Shown here piece after piece: positions 9,013 through 18,622 of a DNA stretch of 64,000 nt; the stretch's first letter is position 1; each line of letters starts with the position of its first letter. This DNA is from JAEULH01 sp963789785. Lineage in GTDB: Bacteria > Pseudomonadota > Alphaproteobacteria > Rhodospirillales > Defluviicoccaceae. The notes below the pieces were generated by a model, which made no database searches, was not told the origin of the DNA, and worked only from the letters and a program-made list of their open reading frames with translations. Both the position numbers and the translations under genes were made by a program. The stretch is from contig CAWBNC010000006.1 in assembly GCA_963789785.1 (NCBI GenBank), positions 1 to 64,000 of the forward strand, given 5' to 3'.

Positions 9013-9447
9013 CTAGCCGACCGCCGGGATCTGTCCAAGTCGCTGGAGGATGCCAAGCGTATCGGCGATCGCCCAGCATTCGACGATCCTGCCATCGGCG
9101 AAACGAATGACGGCCGTAACGGTCCATTCAATCTCGATCCCGGATGCCGCAACGCCCTTGAGCTCGCCTTCGTGGGTTCCTCTTGCGTGCAGGTGCGCCA
9201 TGACCCGGTCCTGCTCGGCGATCAGTTTTTCGACGGCGATCTCGATGTCGGGGAAGGCCTGGCGGGTCTGGACCACCCAACGACGAAAGCCTTCCGGCCC
9301 ATGAACATCCTCGTCTTGATTGCGTTCGTGGTGCCGAAGGAAGCTGGGGTGTATGACCTCGCCAAGGATGTCCAGGTCACCGCGGTTCCAAACGTCTTCC
9401 ACGCATCTTCGGAAGACGTTTCTGTTGGCGACGCTTTGCTCGCTCAC
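9013..9447 (-). CDS. SnoaL-like / ester cyclase-family protein
   Basis: A 144-residue NTF2-fold protein related to its downstream neighbour: NVFRRCVEDVWNRGDLDIL near the start, a FLRHHERN pocket segment, and VIRFADGRIVECWAIAD near the end. GTG 9447 has AAGGAGG seven bases upstream, which decides the start. Part of unit B. Substrate unknown. Confidence 0.87.
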   Translation of the reverse strand: MSEQSVANRNVFRRCVEDVWNRGDLDILGEVIHPSFLRHHERNQDEDVHGPEGFRRWVVQTRQAFPDIEIAVEKLIAEQDRVMAHLHARGTHEGELKGVAASGIEIEWTVTAVIRFADGRIVECWAIADTLGILQRLGQIPAVG

Positions 9448-9558
9448 GACAGGCCTCCTTGCGTGCCTTCATGCGGCGACCTGACTGGCTCGGACCAGTC
9501 GAGTTGTTCTGCCAGCTCTGGGCCACACGATCTTAAGACTGCTTTGCAGGCTCCAATA

Positions 9559-9859
9559 TCAAGCGTTGCTCGCGCCCAGTAAGCCATCCCATGGAGTGAA
9601 CGGTCCGACGGGGTAGTAGTCCCAGTCGATCAGTTGTTCGCGCACCATGGGAAGTTCTGCGAGAATAACGCGAGCCTCGTCGATGGTGCCACAGTTCAGC
9701 ATCAGTATTGCGACCTCTCGATCCGTGCAGTAGTAGATCTGGCCGATTTGACCGCGCCGATAGATGTTCCAGACCGTTCGGATCTCTTCAGGGCGGAAAT
9801 CTTTGGAACGCCTCGTTTGTTGCAGTAGGTAAAGCGTGCGCAATGGCAAGAACCGTCAT
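9559..9859 (-). CDS. small YCII/muconolactone-isomerase-like protein, frameshifted
   Basis: A strong start exists at ATG 9859 with AGGAG nine bases upstream, giving MTVLAIAHALPTATNEAF, the usual opening of a family of small ferredoxin-fold proteins. That frame stops after 23 codons. The rest (RPEEIRTVWNIYRRG ... VGPFTPW) continues in the next frame. The span is one base more than a multiple of three, so one extra base near 9796 (in TTTCCGCCC) would restore about 99 residues. The later ATG at 9849 lacks a ribosome site and is not the real start. First gene of unit B. It may be a sequencing error or a real null. Confidence 0.7.
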
Positions 9860-9915
9860 CGTCCGATCTCCTGTAAACTCGGTCAGCCCACCTTTCCAAA
9901 AAATGTAACTTATAG

Positions 9916-9924
9916 ATTCTAGCA
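9916..9924 (-). promoter_or_regulatory. candidate extended -10 promoter of unit B
   Basis: On the minus strand the AT-rich stretch upstream of 9859 reads TGC followed by TAGAAT, an extended -10 element about 50 bases before the ATG. No good -35 was found, as is common for extended -10 promoters. The whole gap 9860-10102 is unusually AT-rich for this window and separates unit A from unit B. Confidence 0.4.
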
Positions 9925-10102
9925 TATAATCTGTTATGGAGAAAATAGTAAAATAAACATACAGTCAAAACCACGTTTTTATTCCCGACATGCAGCCTGG
10001 ACCGCTGCTAGGCTTCCTAGGTCCTACAGCGTTCGCGTACGATTAGTTATTTAACCTTCCTACCCCGGCTTAGTCCTCCTCCCTTGCGCTGTCCGCACAA
10101 TC

Positions 10103-12532
10103 TTATTGCCGCCGGAGCACCACGACGGCGTTCGCCGGCAGCCGGACGTTGAGCGCGCCGCCCACCCCGGACGCCTCGCCGTCGTTGGCAAGACCGCCGC
10201 CGCCGTAGGCCGGCGCATCGCTGTTGAAAATCTCGCGCCAGCGTCCGTCGGTGAGCCCGGCGCTGCGCAGGACGTAGCCGTCGGCGTACGGCGCATTGTT
10301 GAGGCTGGCGACGACGAGCAGATCCTCGCCGTCGTCCCAGCGGCGGAAGGCGAGCAGGCGGTTGGCGTCGTGGGTGGCGACAACCGCGACATTGCGCGAG
10401 CGAAAGCACGGGTGGGCCAGACGCAGACGGATCAGATCGGCGTAGAAGCGGAACAGCCGCGCGCCGGCGCCCTGGCGCAGGGCGAAGTAGTCCTCCCGCG
10501 CGGTGATGAAGTCGGCGAAGCGGTAGGGCCGCGACGCGCCCACCTCCTCGCCCATGAAGAACATCGGGATACCGGGGCCCAGCAGCGTCATCGCCGCCGC
10601 CACGTGCACGCGCGCCTCGGCGTAAGTGCGGGTCCGGTCATTCAGGTTGTTGTTGACCGCGACCATGATGGTCCGCGCGGAGTACTGGCGCTGGCCGTTC
10701 TCCATGTAATACGAGTTGCCGGCCTCGTCGTGGGACTCGTGGTAGACGACCTCGCCGCCGCTGCCGGCGAGTACGCCCGCGAACCAGGACATGCGCAATT
10801 CCCGGTTGTCGCCGTATCCGGCGAGCTTGATCAGCCGCGCTCGGCCGGCATCGTTCTGCGCGTCGCCGATCAGGTGGTGGTAGAAGTCGGAATACCACGA
10901 CGCATCGAAGCCGAGGCCGCCGTCGTCGGGGCTCTGCTGTACGCCCGGCCAGTGGGAGTGGTCCTCGGCGATCAGGAACGCGTCCGGGTTGACCAGATGC
11001 AGGGTCCGGCTCCATTCGCGCAGGAACTTCTGCCCGAACATCCTGGCGTTCTCGGCCGGTCGGCCGTCGGCGTGAACCACCGCGTCGCGGTGGATGGCGG
11101 TGGTCAGATCCACCCGGAAGCCGTCGAAGTGGAACTCGCTCAGCAGGGCCGCGGCGCTGCTGGCGAACATCCGCCGCACCGGCTCTTCCCAGAAACGCGG
11201 CGCCCACCCGGACGAGCCGTTGTCGATGTAGCCGCCGGTGGGATCGGGGTAATCGGACGCCCGCCCCTCGTACCAGTAGTAGATGTTGTTCTCCGGCGCG
11301 TTCGGAGTCGTAGGCCCACTCGGCCCGTTCGGCGTCGAAGGTGTAGTGGTTGTAGACCACGTCGAGCAGCACCGCGATGCCGCGTTGGTGGCAGGCGCGG
11401 ACGAAGTGCTTGAACTGGTCCCGCCCGCCGCCGGAAAACTCTACGGCCATGTAATGGGAGGTGCTGTAGCCCCAGTTCAGCCGATCCTGAAACTCCGACA
11501 TCGGCATCAGCTCGATGGCGTTGACGCCCAGATCGACGAGATAGTCGAGCAGGCGCATGGCGTCTTCGAGCGTGCCCTCGCCGGCGCCGCGATCCAGTCC
11601 CAGGCCGCCGACGTGCATCTCATAGATGACGAGGTCGTCGAGACGGCGCGGCAGCGGCCGGGCGGGATCGAACTCGCCCTGCCAGAACTCCTCCGTGCTC
11701 GACCACCGGGTTTCCGGCCACGCGTCATCGCGAAACGGGGTCGTCACCCGGTCGGGGTCGATGACCACCGAACAGCTCTTGCCGCCGTCGAGATCCTGCC
11801 GGCGACCGCTCCAGGCCGCGCCCGCGGCTTCCGGATTGACGTTGCCGCCGCCGATCTGGCAACGGGAGTAGAGGTCGGTGCGATAGGCGACCGAGCCGTC
11901 CTCACGGGTGATGCGGAACATGTACGGCGTGTGGTCGAACCGGGCGAAGTCGGCAAGGGCCGGATCGTCGGCGAGGTCGGTTGCCCAGATGCCGCCCTCG
12001 CCGCGGTGCATGGGGATGGCGGCGGTCACCCCGCGGCCGTCGTTCCAGATGTAGCCGCCGTCGACCTCGCCGCGGACGAGCTCGACCGCGCGCGCGTTCG
12101 GCGCCCAGACCGCGAAGCGGATCGCGGGGTCGGGCTGGTTTGCGCCGAAAAGCTTGTTGGCGCCGAGAAGCCGGCAGGTGGTGAGGTGGTAGCGCTCGGT
12201 CTGATCGGCTTCGCGCAGGGTGAAGACGCGGAAGCGCTCGCGCGAGGCCGGATCGTTGATCTCGGTCGGAATGCCCCAGAGGCCGGCCTCGCCGCGGCCC
12301 TGTCGACGAAGACGCCCCAGCGGAAGGTCTGGCCGATGCCGCTGTCGTCGAGGCTGACTGTGGCGCGAAAGCCGGGGCACCCGTCCTCGGCGACGAAGGC
12401 TTCCATCGCCGTCTCCGACCAGGCCTGCGCCGGGCGGCCCTGGCCGTCCCAGCTTCCGCTGAGTCTGGCGGCGCTGATTAGCGGCCGGCTTAGACCCGTA
12501 AGATATTCGAAATGAACCGGAATCAACGCCAT
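10103..12532 (-). CDS. GH13 branching-enzyme-like alpha-glucan enzyme, two frameshifts
   Basis: Reconstructs to about 809 residues in three frame segments. The N-terminal 80 residues look like a starch-binding beta domain (FEYLTGLSRP). A CBM48-like domain follows (RFAVWAPNARAVELV), then the GH13 barrel: LLDVVYNHY (I), GFRVDLTTAIH (II, nucleophile), IAEDHSHWPG (III, acid), YHESHDEAG (IV), and a C-terminal beta domain. The SHDE form of region IV and the W-P after region III favour a branching or glycosyl-transfer enzyme over a simple amylase. The frame changes near 12300 (one base missing) and near 11303 (one base extra), which cancel. Last gene of unit A, 54 bases after the VOC gene. Confidence 0.85.
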
Positions 12533-12586
12533 GTGCTCTGACCTTCGTCGGGGCGCGCGCCGGATGCGGGACAGCCGACGCCAGAC

Positions 12587-13024
12587 CTATTGCGGCGGCG
12601 GCGGTGGCGGGTTCTCCTGATCGACGTAGCCAGCGGTGAGCTGGACGAGCGAGCCCTCGGGGTCGCGCAGCCACACCGACCGCCAGCCGGGAATGAACGC
12701 GTCGAAGTCGAGCGGACCGAAAGCGACGTCTGCGTCGGCGCCCATGGCCGCGACCTTGGCGTCGATATCGTCTACCTCGAACGAGATGTTGCGGACGCCG
12801 GGCCACGGATAGCCGTCGTTTTCGGGCGGCGGCACCGGCCGTTCGGCGGTGGCCCGGAACAGCTCCAGCCGGATGCCCGGCCCGCGCAGAAAGACGATCT
12901 GGTTGCCATCGCCGAGTTCGACCACGCGTCCGCGTTGAAAGCCGAAGTGCCGGGTGTAGAACCGCTCGACGGCCAACGGGTCGCGGCAGGTCAGCGAGAT
13001 GTGATGGATGTGGATCTCGGCCAT
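12587..13024 (-). CDS. VOC (glyoxalase/dioxygenase) superfamily protein
   Basis: A 145-residue protein with paired beta-alpha-beta-beta-beta modules. Metal ligands typical of the vicinal oxygen chelate fold are visible: H at IHHISLTC, E at LELFRA, and the late E in DPEGSLVQLT. The tail is a run of prolines. Start ATG 13024 follows GAGAGGA. It could be a lyase, isomerase or ring-cleaving dioxygenase. Its position after a GMC oxidoreductase suggests it acts on the oxidised product (inference). Confidence 0.87.
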   Translation of the reverse strand: MAEIHIHHISLTCRDPLAVERFYTRHFGFQRGRVVELGDGNQIVFLRGPGIRLELFRATAERPVPPPENDGYPWPGVRNISFEVDDIDAKVAAMGADADVAFGPLDFDAFIPGWRSVWLRDPEGSLVQLTAGYVDQENPPPPPPQ

Positions 13025-13058
13025 GGGTCCTCTCCCCTGCGTCGCACTGCGACAGCCC

Positions 13059-14597
13059 TCAGCCGCGGCGATCCGCCTTGATCATGTCCGCGACCTTCTC
13101 CCCGATCACCACGATGGCGGCATGACAGTTGCCGCCAACTATCGTCGGCATGACGCTGGCATCGGCGACCCGCAAAGCCTCGATGCCGTGAACCCTCAGC
13201 CGCGGATCCGTCACCGCCAGCGCGTCCAGCCCCATCCGGCACGAGCCGACCTGGTGATGGTAGGACTCGGCGAACTGGCGGACAGCATCCTCCAGCCGCT
13301 CGTCGGGGAAATTCGGCCCCGGCACCACCTCGTTTTGCACCCACGCGCCGAGCGCGCGGGTCGCATTGATGCGTCGGGCCATCCGCACCGCGTCTGTCAT
13401 TCGCGTGAGATCCGCCGCGCAGGCGAGGTAATTGGGATCGATCAACGGCGCTGCTCGCGGATCGGGTCCGGCCAAACGCAAGGAACCGCGCGATACGGGC
13501 CGGACCAAGCCGGGCAGCATGACCATAATGCTGGCCCGGTCGGGGTTGTCGACCTGCCGCGGATCGGCGTGGACGAAGCCCATCTGGATGTCCGGACCCG
13601 GCCAGCCGGGATCGGACTTGTAGAAGAGGGCCGCCTCGCTCATGGCGAGGTGCGGATCCGGGATCCGCTGGCTAGCGACGCTAATTACTGGCATCAGCAC
13701 GTGATTGTGGAAGTTCTCGCCAACCCCGGGAAGATGCTGCAGCACCGGGATGCCAAACGCGGCGAGCCGGCCTCCGTCGCCGATGCCCGACAGCATCAAC
13801 AGTTTGGGCGAGTCGATCGCACCGGCGCAGACTACGACTTCGCGGCCGGCGCCGATGCGGACCGCCTCTCCTCCCCGAGAAACCTCTACGCCATTACAGC
13901 GCCGACCCTGGAAGGTTAGCCGGGTCGCATGCGCGGCGTCGATCAGCGTGACGTTGGAACGGCTCCGCAGCGCCGGGTTCAGATAAGCGGTCGCCATGTC
14001 GTGACGCTTGCCGTCCTTGATGTTGAGATGGTGCCAGCCGACCCCTTCCATCTTCGGACCGTTGAAATCTTCGGTGGGCGCGAACCCGAGCTCGATGCAG
14101 GCGTCGTAGAAGGCTTGCGATGCCGGGTTCGGCTGGTGCAGGCGCACGGCTAGAACGCTCAGCGGCCCGCCGTGGCCGGCAACCGGGCTCGAGTCGTCCT
14201 CCTGGTCTTCCGACTTCTGAAAGTAAGGCAAGACGTCGTCATAGCCCCAGCCCGGCGCGCCCTGATGGGCCCATGCATCGAAGTCCGATCGGTGGCCGCG
14301 GATGTGCATCATGATGTAGAGGTTGCTGGTGCCGCCAAGCAGCCGACCCCGCGGCTCGGGAGTTCGTCGGCCGTTCAGATGGACCTGCGGCACGCTTTCG
14401 TAGGCCCAGTCGACTGCGGACTGCTGGACGAAGGCCCAGCGCCAAGGCGTCGCGATGTCCTTTTGGACCTGCGCCGAAACCTCTCGGCTGCCGGCCTCCA
14501 CCACCGCAACCGTCGCGTCTGGATCTTCGCTGAGGCGGGCGGCGACGACGCATCCGGCGGTGCCGGCGCCGACAACAACGTAATCGTAGGTGTCCAT
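13059..14597 (-). CDS. GMC-family FAD oxidoreductase
   Basis: A 512-residue flavoenzyme of the glucose-methanol-choline family. The dinucleotide motif VVVGAGTAGCVVAARLSED is at the N terminus. LLGGTSNLYIMMHIRGHRSD (PROSITE-like GMC signature 1 region) lies near residue 85. VVVCAGAIDSPKLLMLSGIG (signature 2) lies near 265, and the active-site segment ESYHHQVGSCRMG near 455 holds the catalytic His. ATG 14597 follows GGAGG. Substrates of the family are alcohols, including sugars and aryl alcohols. It is cytoplasmic by sequence. The gap to the VOC gene is 34 bases. Confidence 0.93.
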   Translation of the reverse strand: MDTYDYVVVGAGTAGCVVAARLSEDPDATVAVVEAGSREVSAQVQKDIATPWRWAFVQQSAVDWAYESVPQVHLNGRRTPEPRGRLLGGTSNLYIMMHIRGHRSDFDAWAHQGAPGWGYDDVLPYFQKSEDQEDDSSPVAGHGGPLSVLAVRLHQPNPASQAFYDACIELGFAPTEDFNGPKMEGVGWHHLNIKDGKRHDMATAYLNPALRSRSNVTLIDAAHATRLTFQGRRCNGVEVSRGGEAVRIGAGREVVVCAGAIDSPKLLMLSGIGDGGRLAAFGIPVLQHLPGVGENFHNHVLMPVISVASQRIPDPHLAMSEAALFYKSDPGWPGPDIQMGFVHADPRQVDNPDRASIMVMLPGLVRPVSRGSLRLAGPDPRAAPLIDPNYLACAADLTRMTDAVRMARRINATRALGAWVQNEVVPGPNFPDERLEDAVRQFAESYHHQVGSCRMGLDALAVTDPRLRVHGIEALRVADASVMPTIVGGNCHAAIVVIGEKVADMIKADRRG

Positions 14598-14620
14598 GGC
14601 TCCCCCTCCTCGTCCGCGCG

Positions 14621-15025
14621 CTAGCTCTGCGACTGGTTGACAAAGGGCGCGAACGGCAGGCTGTCGTGGATGGTCCGCATGTAGACGATCCGGCCGTTCT
14701 GCACCTGGAAGAAGTTCGCCCCGATGACCTGGCGCTGCGGATCGTTCGGGTAGGCGATGGCCGTGCCGGCGGCGTTCGCCGCGTCGCAGCGCCAGACGAC
14801 GCAGGCCGCGTCGCCGTCGACGACAATCCGCTGTGGAACCATGTTGAAGCGCGAGTAGCCGTTGGAAATGGCGTCGATAGCACCGCGCAGCACGTCGATC
14901 CCGGCGAAGTGCCCGGCGAGCTGCTCGTCGCCGACAACGTCGTCGCTGAACAGCGTCAGCCACTGGCTCCAGTCGCCGCGATTGACGCAGTCGTAGTAGC
15001 GCTCGATGACCTCACGGACTTCCAT
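14621..15025 (-). CDS. SnoaL-like protein
   Basis: A 134-residue NTF2-fold protein: REVIERYYDCVNRGDWSQWLTLF, then a central cavity segment and a late FFQVQNGRIVYMRTIHD strand. ATG 15025 follows GGAGGAGACTGCG. Gap of 23 bases to the GMC gene and 19 to the tautomerase, so clearly co-transcribed. Confidence 0.85.
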   Translation of the reverse strand: MEVREVIERYYDCVNRGDWSQWLTLFSDDVVGDEQLAGHFAGIDVLRGAIDAISNGYSRFNMVPQRIVVDGDAACVVWRCDAANAAGTAIAYPNDPQRQVIGANFFQVQNGRIVYMRTIHDSLPFAPFVNQSQS

Positions 15026-15044
15026 CGCAGTCTCCTCCGAACCT

Positions 15045-15359
15045 CTACTTGCTGCCCGCCCGCGGCGGTGCATCCGGTCCCCGCGGCCGCCGCCGCTCGA
15101 CCCCGTAGACCTTGACGAACTCGTCGGCCGCGTCCTCGAACATCGGCACCAGGTCGTTGACGAGGAAATCTGGATTGGGCAGCGCATGGCCGCCCAGCGC
15201 CCACTTGCCCTGCGGCACCTCCTCGATGGTGACGTAGATGTACGGCCGTGCCGCCTCGATGGTGGCCTTGCAGAAGGCATCGGTCAGGGCCGGAAGAAGC
15301 GCCGCCTGCTGCTCCTCGGTGAAGAAGTCCTTGATGACCTTGACGCTGATGATAGGCAT
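15045..15359 (-). CDS. 4-oxalocrotonate tautomerase-family protein
   Basis: A 104-residue protein beginning Met-Pro, so the N-terminal proline that acts as general base in tautomerases is present after Met removal. The strand-helix pattern (PIISVKVIKDFFTEEQQAALLPALTDAF, here split by position) and IYVTIEEVPQGKWALGG match the single-domain tautomerase fold. The C-terminal 25 residues are a basic extension not usual in the family. Located inside unit A between two SnoaL-like genes, it may move a double bond in the same substrate (inference). Confidence 0.87.
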   Translation of the reverse strand: MPIISVKVIKDFFTEEQQAALLPALTDAFCKATIEAARPYIYVTIEEVPQGKWALGGHALPNPDFLVNDLVPMFEDAADEFVKVYGVERRRPRGPDAPPRAGSK

Positions 15360-15405
15360 CGGCTGTGCTCCTCGTTTACCGGGCCATCCCCCGGTCGGCG
15401 GCGCC

Positions 15406-15810
15406 TTACGACCAGAACTGGTCGTACTGGGCCGTGCCGTCGCCGAAGATCGCGCCGCGCGCCTCGTAGACCCTGCCGTCGCGCCAGCGCATCCAATGAA
15501 TGACGTCGATGTCGAGCTGACGGTCGGCTCGCCGGCGCGATTGACCGGTGTTGCGCGTCACGTCGGCGGACGAATCCTCGGCCAGATTGACGACGACCGT
15601 GTCCATGCGAAAGCTGTTCTCCGACAGCCGGCCCACGTCGGCCATAAACTGCATGAACTCGTCGACGTTGTTTTTCCAACCGGACAGCCGGTTATGCCCC
15701 GGCACCAGCCAGTGCATGTCCTCGTGCCACATTTCCAGCATCCTCGAGCGGTCGCCGCTGGCCAGCGCCGCGTACGCCGCCGCCACCTGTTCTGCCGTGA
15801 TCTGTGCCAT
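15406..15810 (-). CDS. SnoaL/NTF2-like protein
   Basis: A 134-residue protein with the NTF2 opening TAEQVAAAYAALASGDRSRMLEMW and the segment WLVPGHNRLSGWKNNVDEF, which is shared with the next gene upstream (NLPGHNPIAGTKNGSEEV). That PGHN-x-x-x-G motif identifies a SnoaL subgroup present at least twice in this operon. Start ATG 15810 after GGAGAGATGAG. Confidence 0.85.
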   Translation of the reverse strand: MAQITAEQVAAAYAALASGDRSRMLEMWHEDMHWLVPGHNRLSGWKNNVDEFMQFMADVGRLSENSFRMDTVVVNLAEDSSADVTRNTGQSRRRADRQLDIDVIHWMRWRDGRVYEARGAIFGDGTAQYDQFWS

Positions 15811-15846
15811 CTCATCTCTCCTCGAGTGGACGCGTGGGACCGCCGA

Positions 15847-16337
15847 CTATGCCAGCCGGTCGGGGATCGGCTTGAGCTGGTAGACGGCGTTGAAGAACTG
15901 GTCGACCGTGTGCTGATCGCTGATGTAGACCTGCACCCGGTCGATCCGGCCGTTGGCAATGTGGTAATGGGTGCAGTTGAGCGCGTTCAGCCGGTAGGTC
16001 ACCGGGTTGCCGCTGGCGTCGTTGACGGTGACCTCGCCCTCGTCCGCGATGAACCTCGACGACGGTGCTGTCGCCGAAGGTGTCGATGCCGGTGGCCGGA
16101 TCGGCGGCGGGATCCAGGGTCACGCGGATGTTGGCCCGGCGCAGGGCGAGGAAGAACTGGATGACCTCCTCGCTGCCGTTCTTGGTTCCGGCGATGGGAT
16201 TGTGCCCGGGCAGGTTCCAGACAAGGTCCGGCGCGAAGATCTCGCGGCGGATCGTGTCCATGTCGTCGCTGTTGAAGCACGCGTACATCCGCGTCACCAG
16301 ATCGAGGTTGGCTGGCGGGTCCACTTCCGTTGGCCAT
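15847..16337 (-). CDS. SnoaL/NTF2-like protein, frameshifted
   Basis: ATG 16337 has GGAGG upstream, but the main frame (VDPPANLDLVTRMYACFNSD) is offset by one base just after the fourth codon, near 16325. It shifts again near 16050, where VVE passes into FIADEGEVTVNDASGN and then to QLKPIPDRLA and a stop at 15847. The span is two bases over a multiple of three, as expected for two single-base insertions. The repaired product is about 162 residues and carries the PGHN motif of its downstream neighbour. Confidence 0.75.
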
Positions 16338-16370
16338 GTCTGCCTCCTTTTCGAAACGACGGTGTTGACG

Positions 16371-16806
16371 CTAAAGGCGAGCGAATCCCGGCGCGTAGGC
16401 GAAGGGCTCGGCCGTCGCGTTGTAGGTGACGATCTCCAGCCCGAGGGCGTTCTTGGCCGACCGCCGCACGGTCCAATCCTGGGTCGCGTCCATCGAGGTG
16501 CGCCTGCTTTTCGCCGCCGGCGGCTCGAACCAGCTCGCCTGCCAGCCGACGACGATGCGAACTTCGGCGCGATCGCCGGCGATGGTCCCCTCGACGCTGT
16601 GGACGGTGTGGATCTCGTCGAAAAACAGGTGCGTGACCCGCTCGTACCAGCGCCTGAAACTGTCGAAGTCGCGGATGTCCCCGTCGGGAAACTGCATGTT
16701 GAGATCGTCGTCGGCGCAGGAAGCCGTAGGCCTGCTCGAGCGGAACATGCTGATCCAGGGCGAGAAACCACGCGCCGCGAAGCGCGGGTGTTGACCGTGG
16801 GTCCAT
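16371..16806 (-). CDS. SnoaL/NTF2-like protein, frameshifted
   Basis: Starts at ATG 16806 (TPALRGAWFLALDQHVPLEQAYGF) and changes frame near 16723. It continues as ADDDLNMQFPDGDIRD, RWYERVTHLFFDEIHTV and finally NATAEPFAYAPGF. One extra base explains the break, since the span is one over a multiple of three. The repaired protein is about 144 residues. It is an NTF2-fold relative but more distant from the PGHN subgroup. Confidence 0.72.
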
Positions 16807-16842
16807 CGCAATACGCTGCTCCGCTTCTGCTCAGCCGGTTGC

Positions 16843-18558
16843 TCACGCGCGCCCCCCGCGGGACGTCCCGCTCCAGGATCAGGTCGATCAGGAACGGGCC
16901 GTCGCTCTCCAGCATCCGGCCGATCGCCGGACCCGATCTCCGCCGGCGCCTCGACGCGGACGCCGGGCACGCCCATGCTCTGGGCCAGCATGACGAAGTC
17001 GATCGGCGGCGCATCGACATCGAACGGCGGCGGAAAGGTCGCCGGGAAGGCGTTCGGGCTGAGCCCGCGCGCGCGCCAGTAGTCGACGAGGTTGAACTTG
17101 AGCAGCCGGTAGCTGCGGTTGTTGCAGACGATGAACTTGGCGCCGATGCCGAGATGCGCCGCCGTCCACAAGGCCTGATAGGTGTACATCGCGCCGCCGT
17201 CGCCGGTCAGCCCGATGACCGTGCGCTCTGGCTGCGCCAGCTTCACGCCGATGGCTCCGGGAATGCCGACCCCGAGCGTGCCGCCGGGGGTCTGGAAGAA
17301 CGATCCCGCGCCGCGTCGGCACGACCCAGCGGACCAGCTCGGGGAAGTGGGTCAGCGACTCGTCGAAGACGATGGCGTCGTCGGGCAGATGCCGCGGCCA
17401 GTTCGGCGGCGAAGCGTCGCCATCCGCAGCGGCACGACGTCCGCCCTGCGCCTCGTCGGCCGGCCCGCGCCTGGGCCAGCGCCTCGCGATTACGGGCGCC
17501 AATGGCCCGGCGCGCGGTCCGCAGCCGCCTGTCGCTGCGCCTCGCTCGGCGCCGTCGGCCACGGCGTCCGCCAGCGCGCGCAGCGTCAGCTTCGGATCGC
17601 TGACCAGGCCGAGGGTGACCGGGTGGTTCTTGCCGATGGCGTAGGCGTCGAGGTCGACGTGGATGACCTTGGCGTCCGGCCGGAACGGGCTGGTCAGCAG
17701 CGGGAAAACCTCGGGGAAGACGTAGGTGCCGCAGATCAGCACCGCGTCGGCGTCGGCGACGATCCGGGCGCTGTCGTGGCCGAACATGTGTCCCGTCAGG
17801 CCGCAGTAGAGCGGGTGGTCCCAGGGCATGTTCAGCTCCGAGCTCATCGCCCCCCAGACGCCGGCGCCGAGCACTTCGGCCAGTCGGCCGAGCTCATCGA
17901 TGCCGCCGGAATGGGCGACGCCGTCGCCCATCAGGATGACCGGCCGCTGCCGCTCGCGCGCAGCATCTCCGCCGCCGCGGCGACGAGCGCCGGCTCGGGC
18001 ACCACCCGGGTCGACGGGATCTGCGTCGGCACCACCGGCTCGTCGTTGGCCGCGTCGAGGATGTCCTGCGGGACCGACAGGAATACCGGGCCGAACGGCG
18101 GGGTCGCGGCGACCTTGAAGCACCGGCGAAAGAGGCGCAGCAGACTGGCCGGATGCTCGGCCCGGGCCGCGTACTTGGTCACCGGCCGGGCCATCGCGAC
18201 CAGATCGGCGCTCATGTGCGCTTCCAGCAGTCCCTTCGCCGACACCGGCCTCGCCGGCCATCACGACCAGCGGAGTGCGCCGCTGACGGGCGTGGAAGAG
18301 GCTGCCGATGGCGTTGCCGAGCCCGACGCTGCAGTGGAGCTGGACCACGGCCGGGCGGTGCGTCGCCTGGGCGTAGCCGTCGGCGATGCCAGACGATCGC
18401 GGCTTCCTGCAGGCCGAGGACGTAGCGTCAGGTCCGGAAAGCGGGCGATCTCGTCGAGCAGTCCTTCCTCGCTCGAGCCCGGATTGCCGAACATCGTGCC
18501 GACGCCGTCGGCCCTGAGCTGCTCCAAGAAGTTTCCGATGTCCTGTCGGCTGTGGCAT
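16843..18558 (-). CDS. thiamine-diphosphate enzyme, benzoylformate decarboxylase-like, multiply frameshifted
   Basis: Pieces in all three frames assemble into one ThDP-dependent decarboxylase of about 570 residues. The N-terminal PYR domain shows TMFGNPGSSEEGLLDEI and IADGYAQATHRPAVVQLH. The middle domain shows RPVILMGDGVAHSGGIDEL and AVLICGTYVFPEVF. The C-terminal PP domain has GLTGDGGAMYTYQALWTAA, the GDG...NN metal-ThDP motif (CNNRSY). At least five breaks are needed (near 18535, 18410, 18250, 17950, 17330 and 16920). One G too many in the run before 16850 would give a stop at 16843. By resemblance the reaction would be decarboxylation of a 2-oxo acid or carboligation; the substrate is not known. 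Confidence 0.75.
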
Positions 18559-18622
18559 GTGCCTCTCCCGACGCAGTTCCGATTTCGTCGACGCGTCCGA
18601 CCTCGGCTGTCCCTTCGCGCCG

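Noticed and set aside
10103..12532. Two separate GH13-like genes
   Set aside because: The three frame segments together give one complete domain order, and the two indels cancel, so one gene is the simpler reading.
16065..17603. 512-codon plus-strand open frame
   Set aside because: It is opposite SnoaL and ThDP gene segments; the Arg/Ala-rich composition is typical of GC-rich shadow frames.
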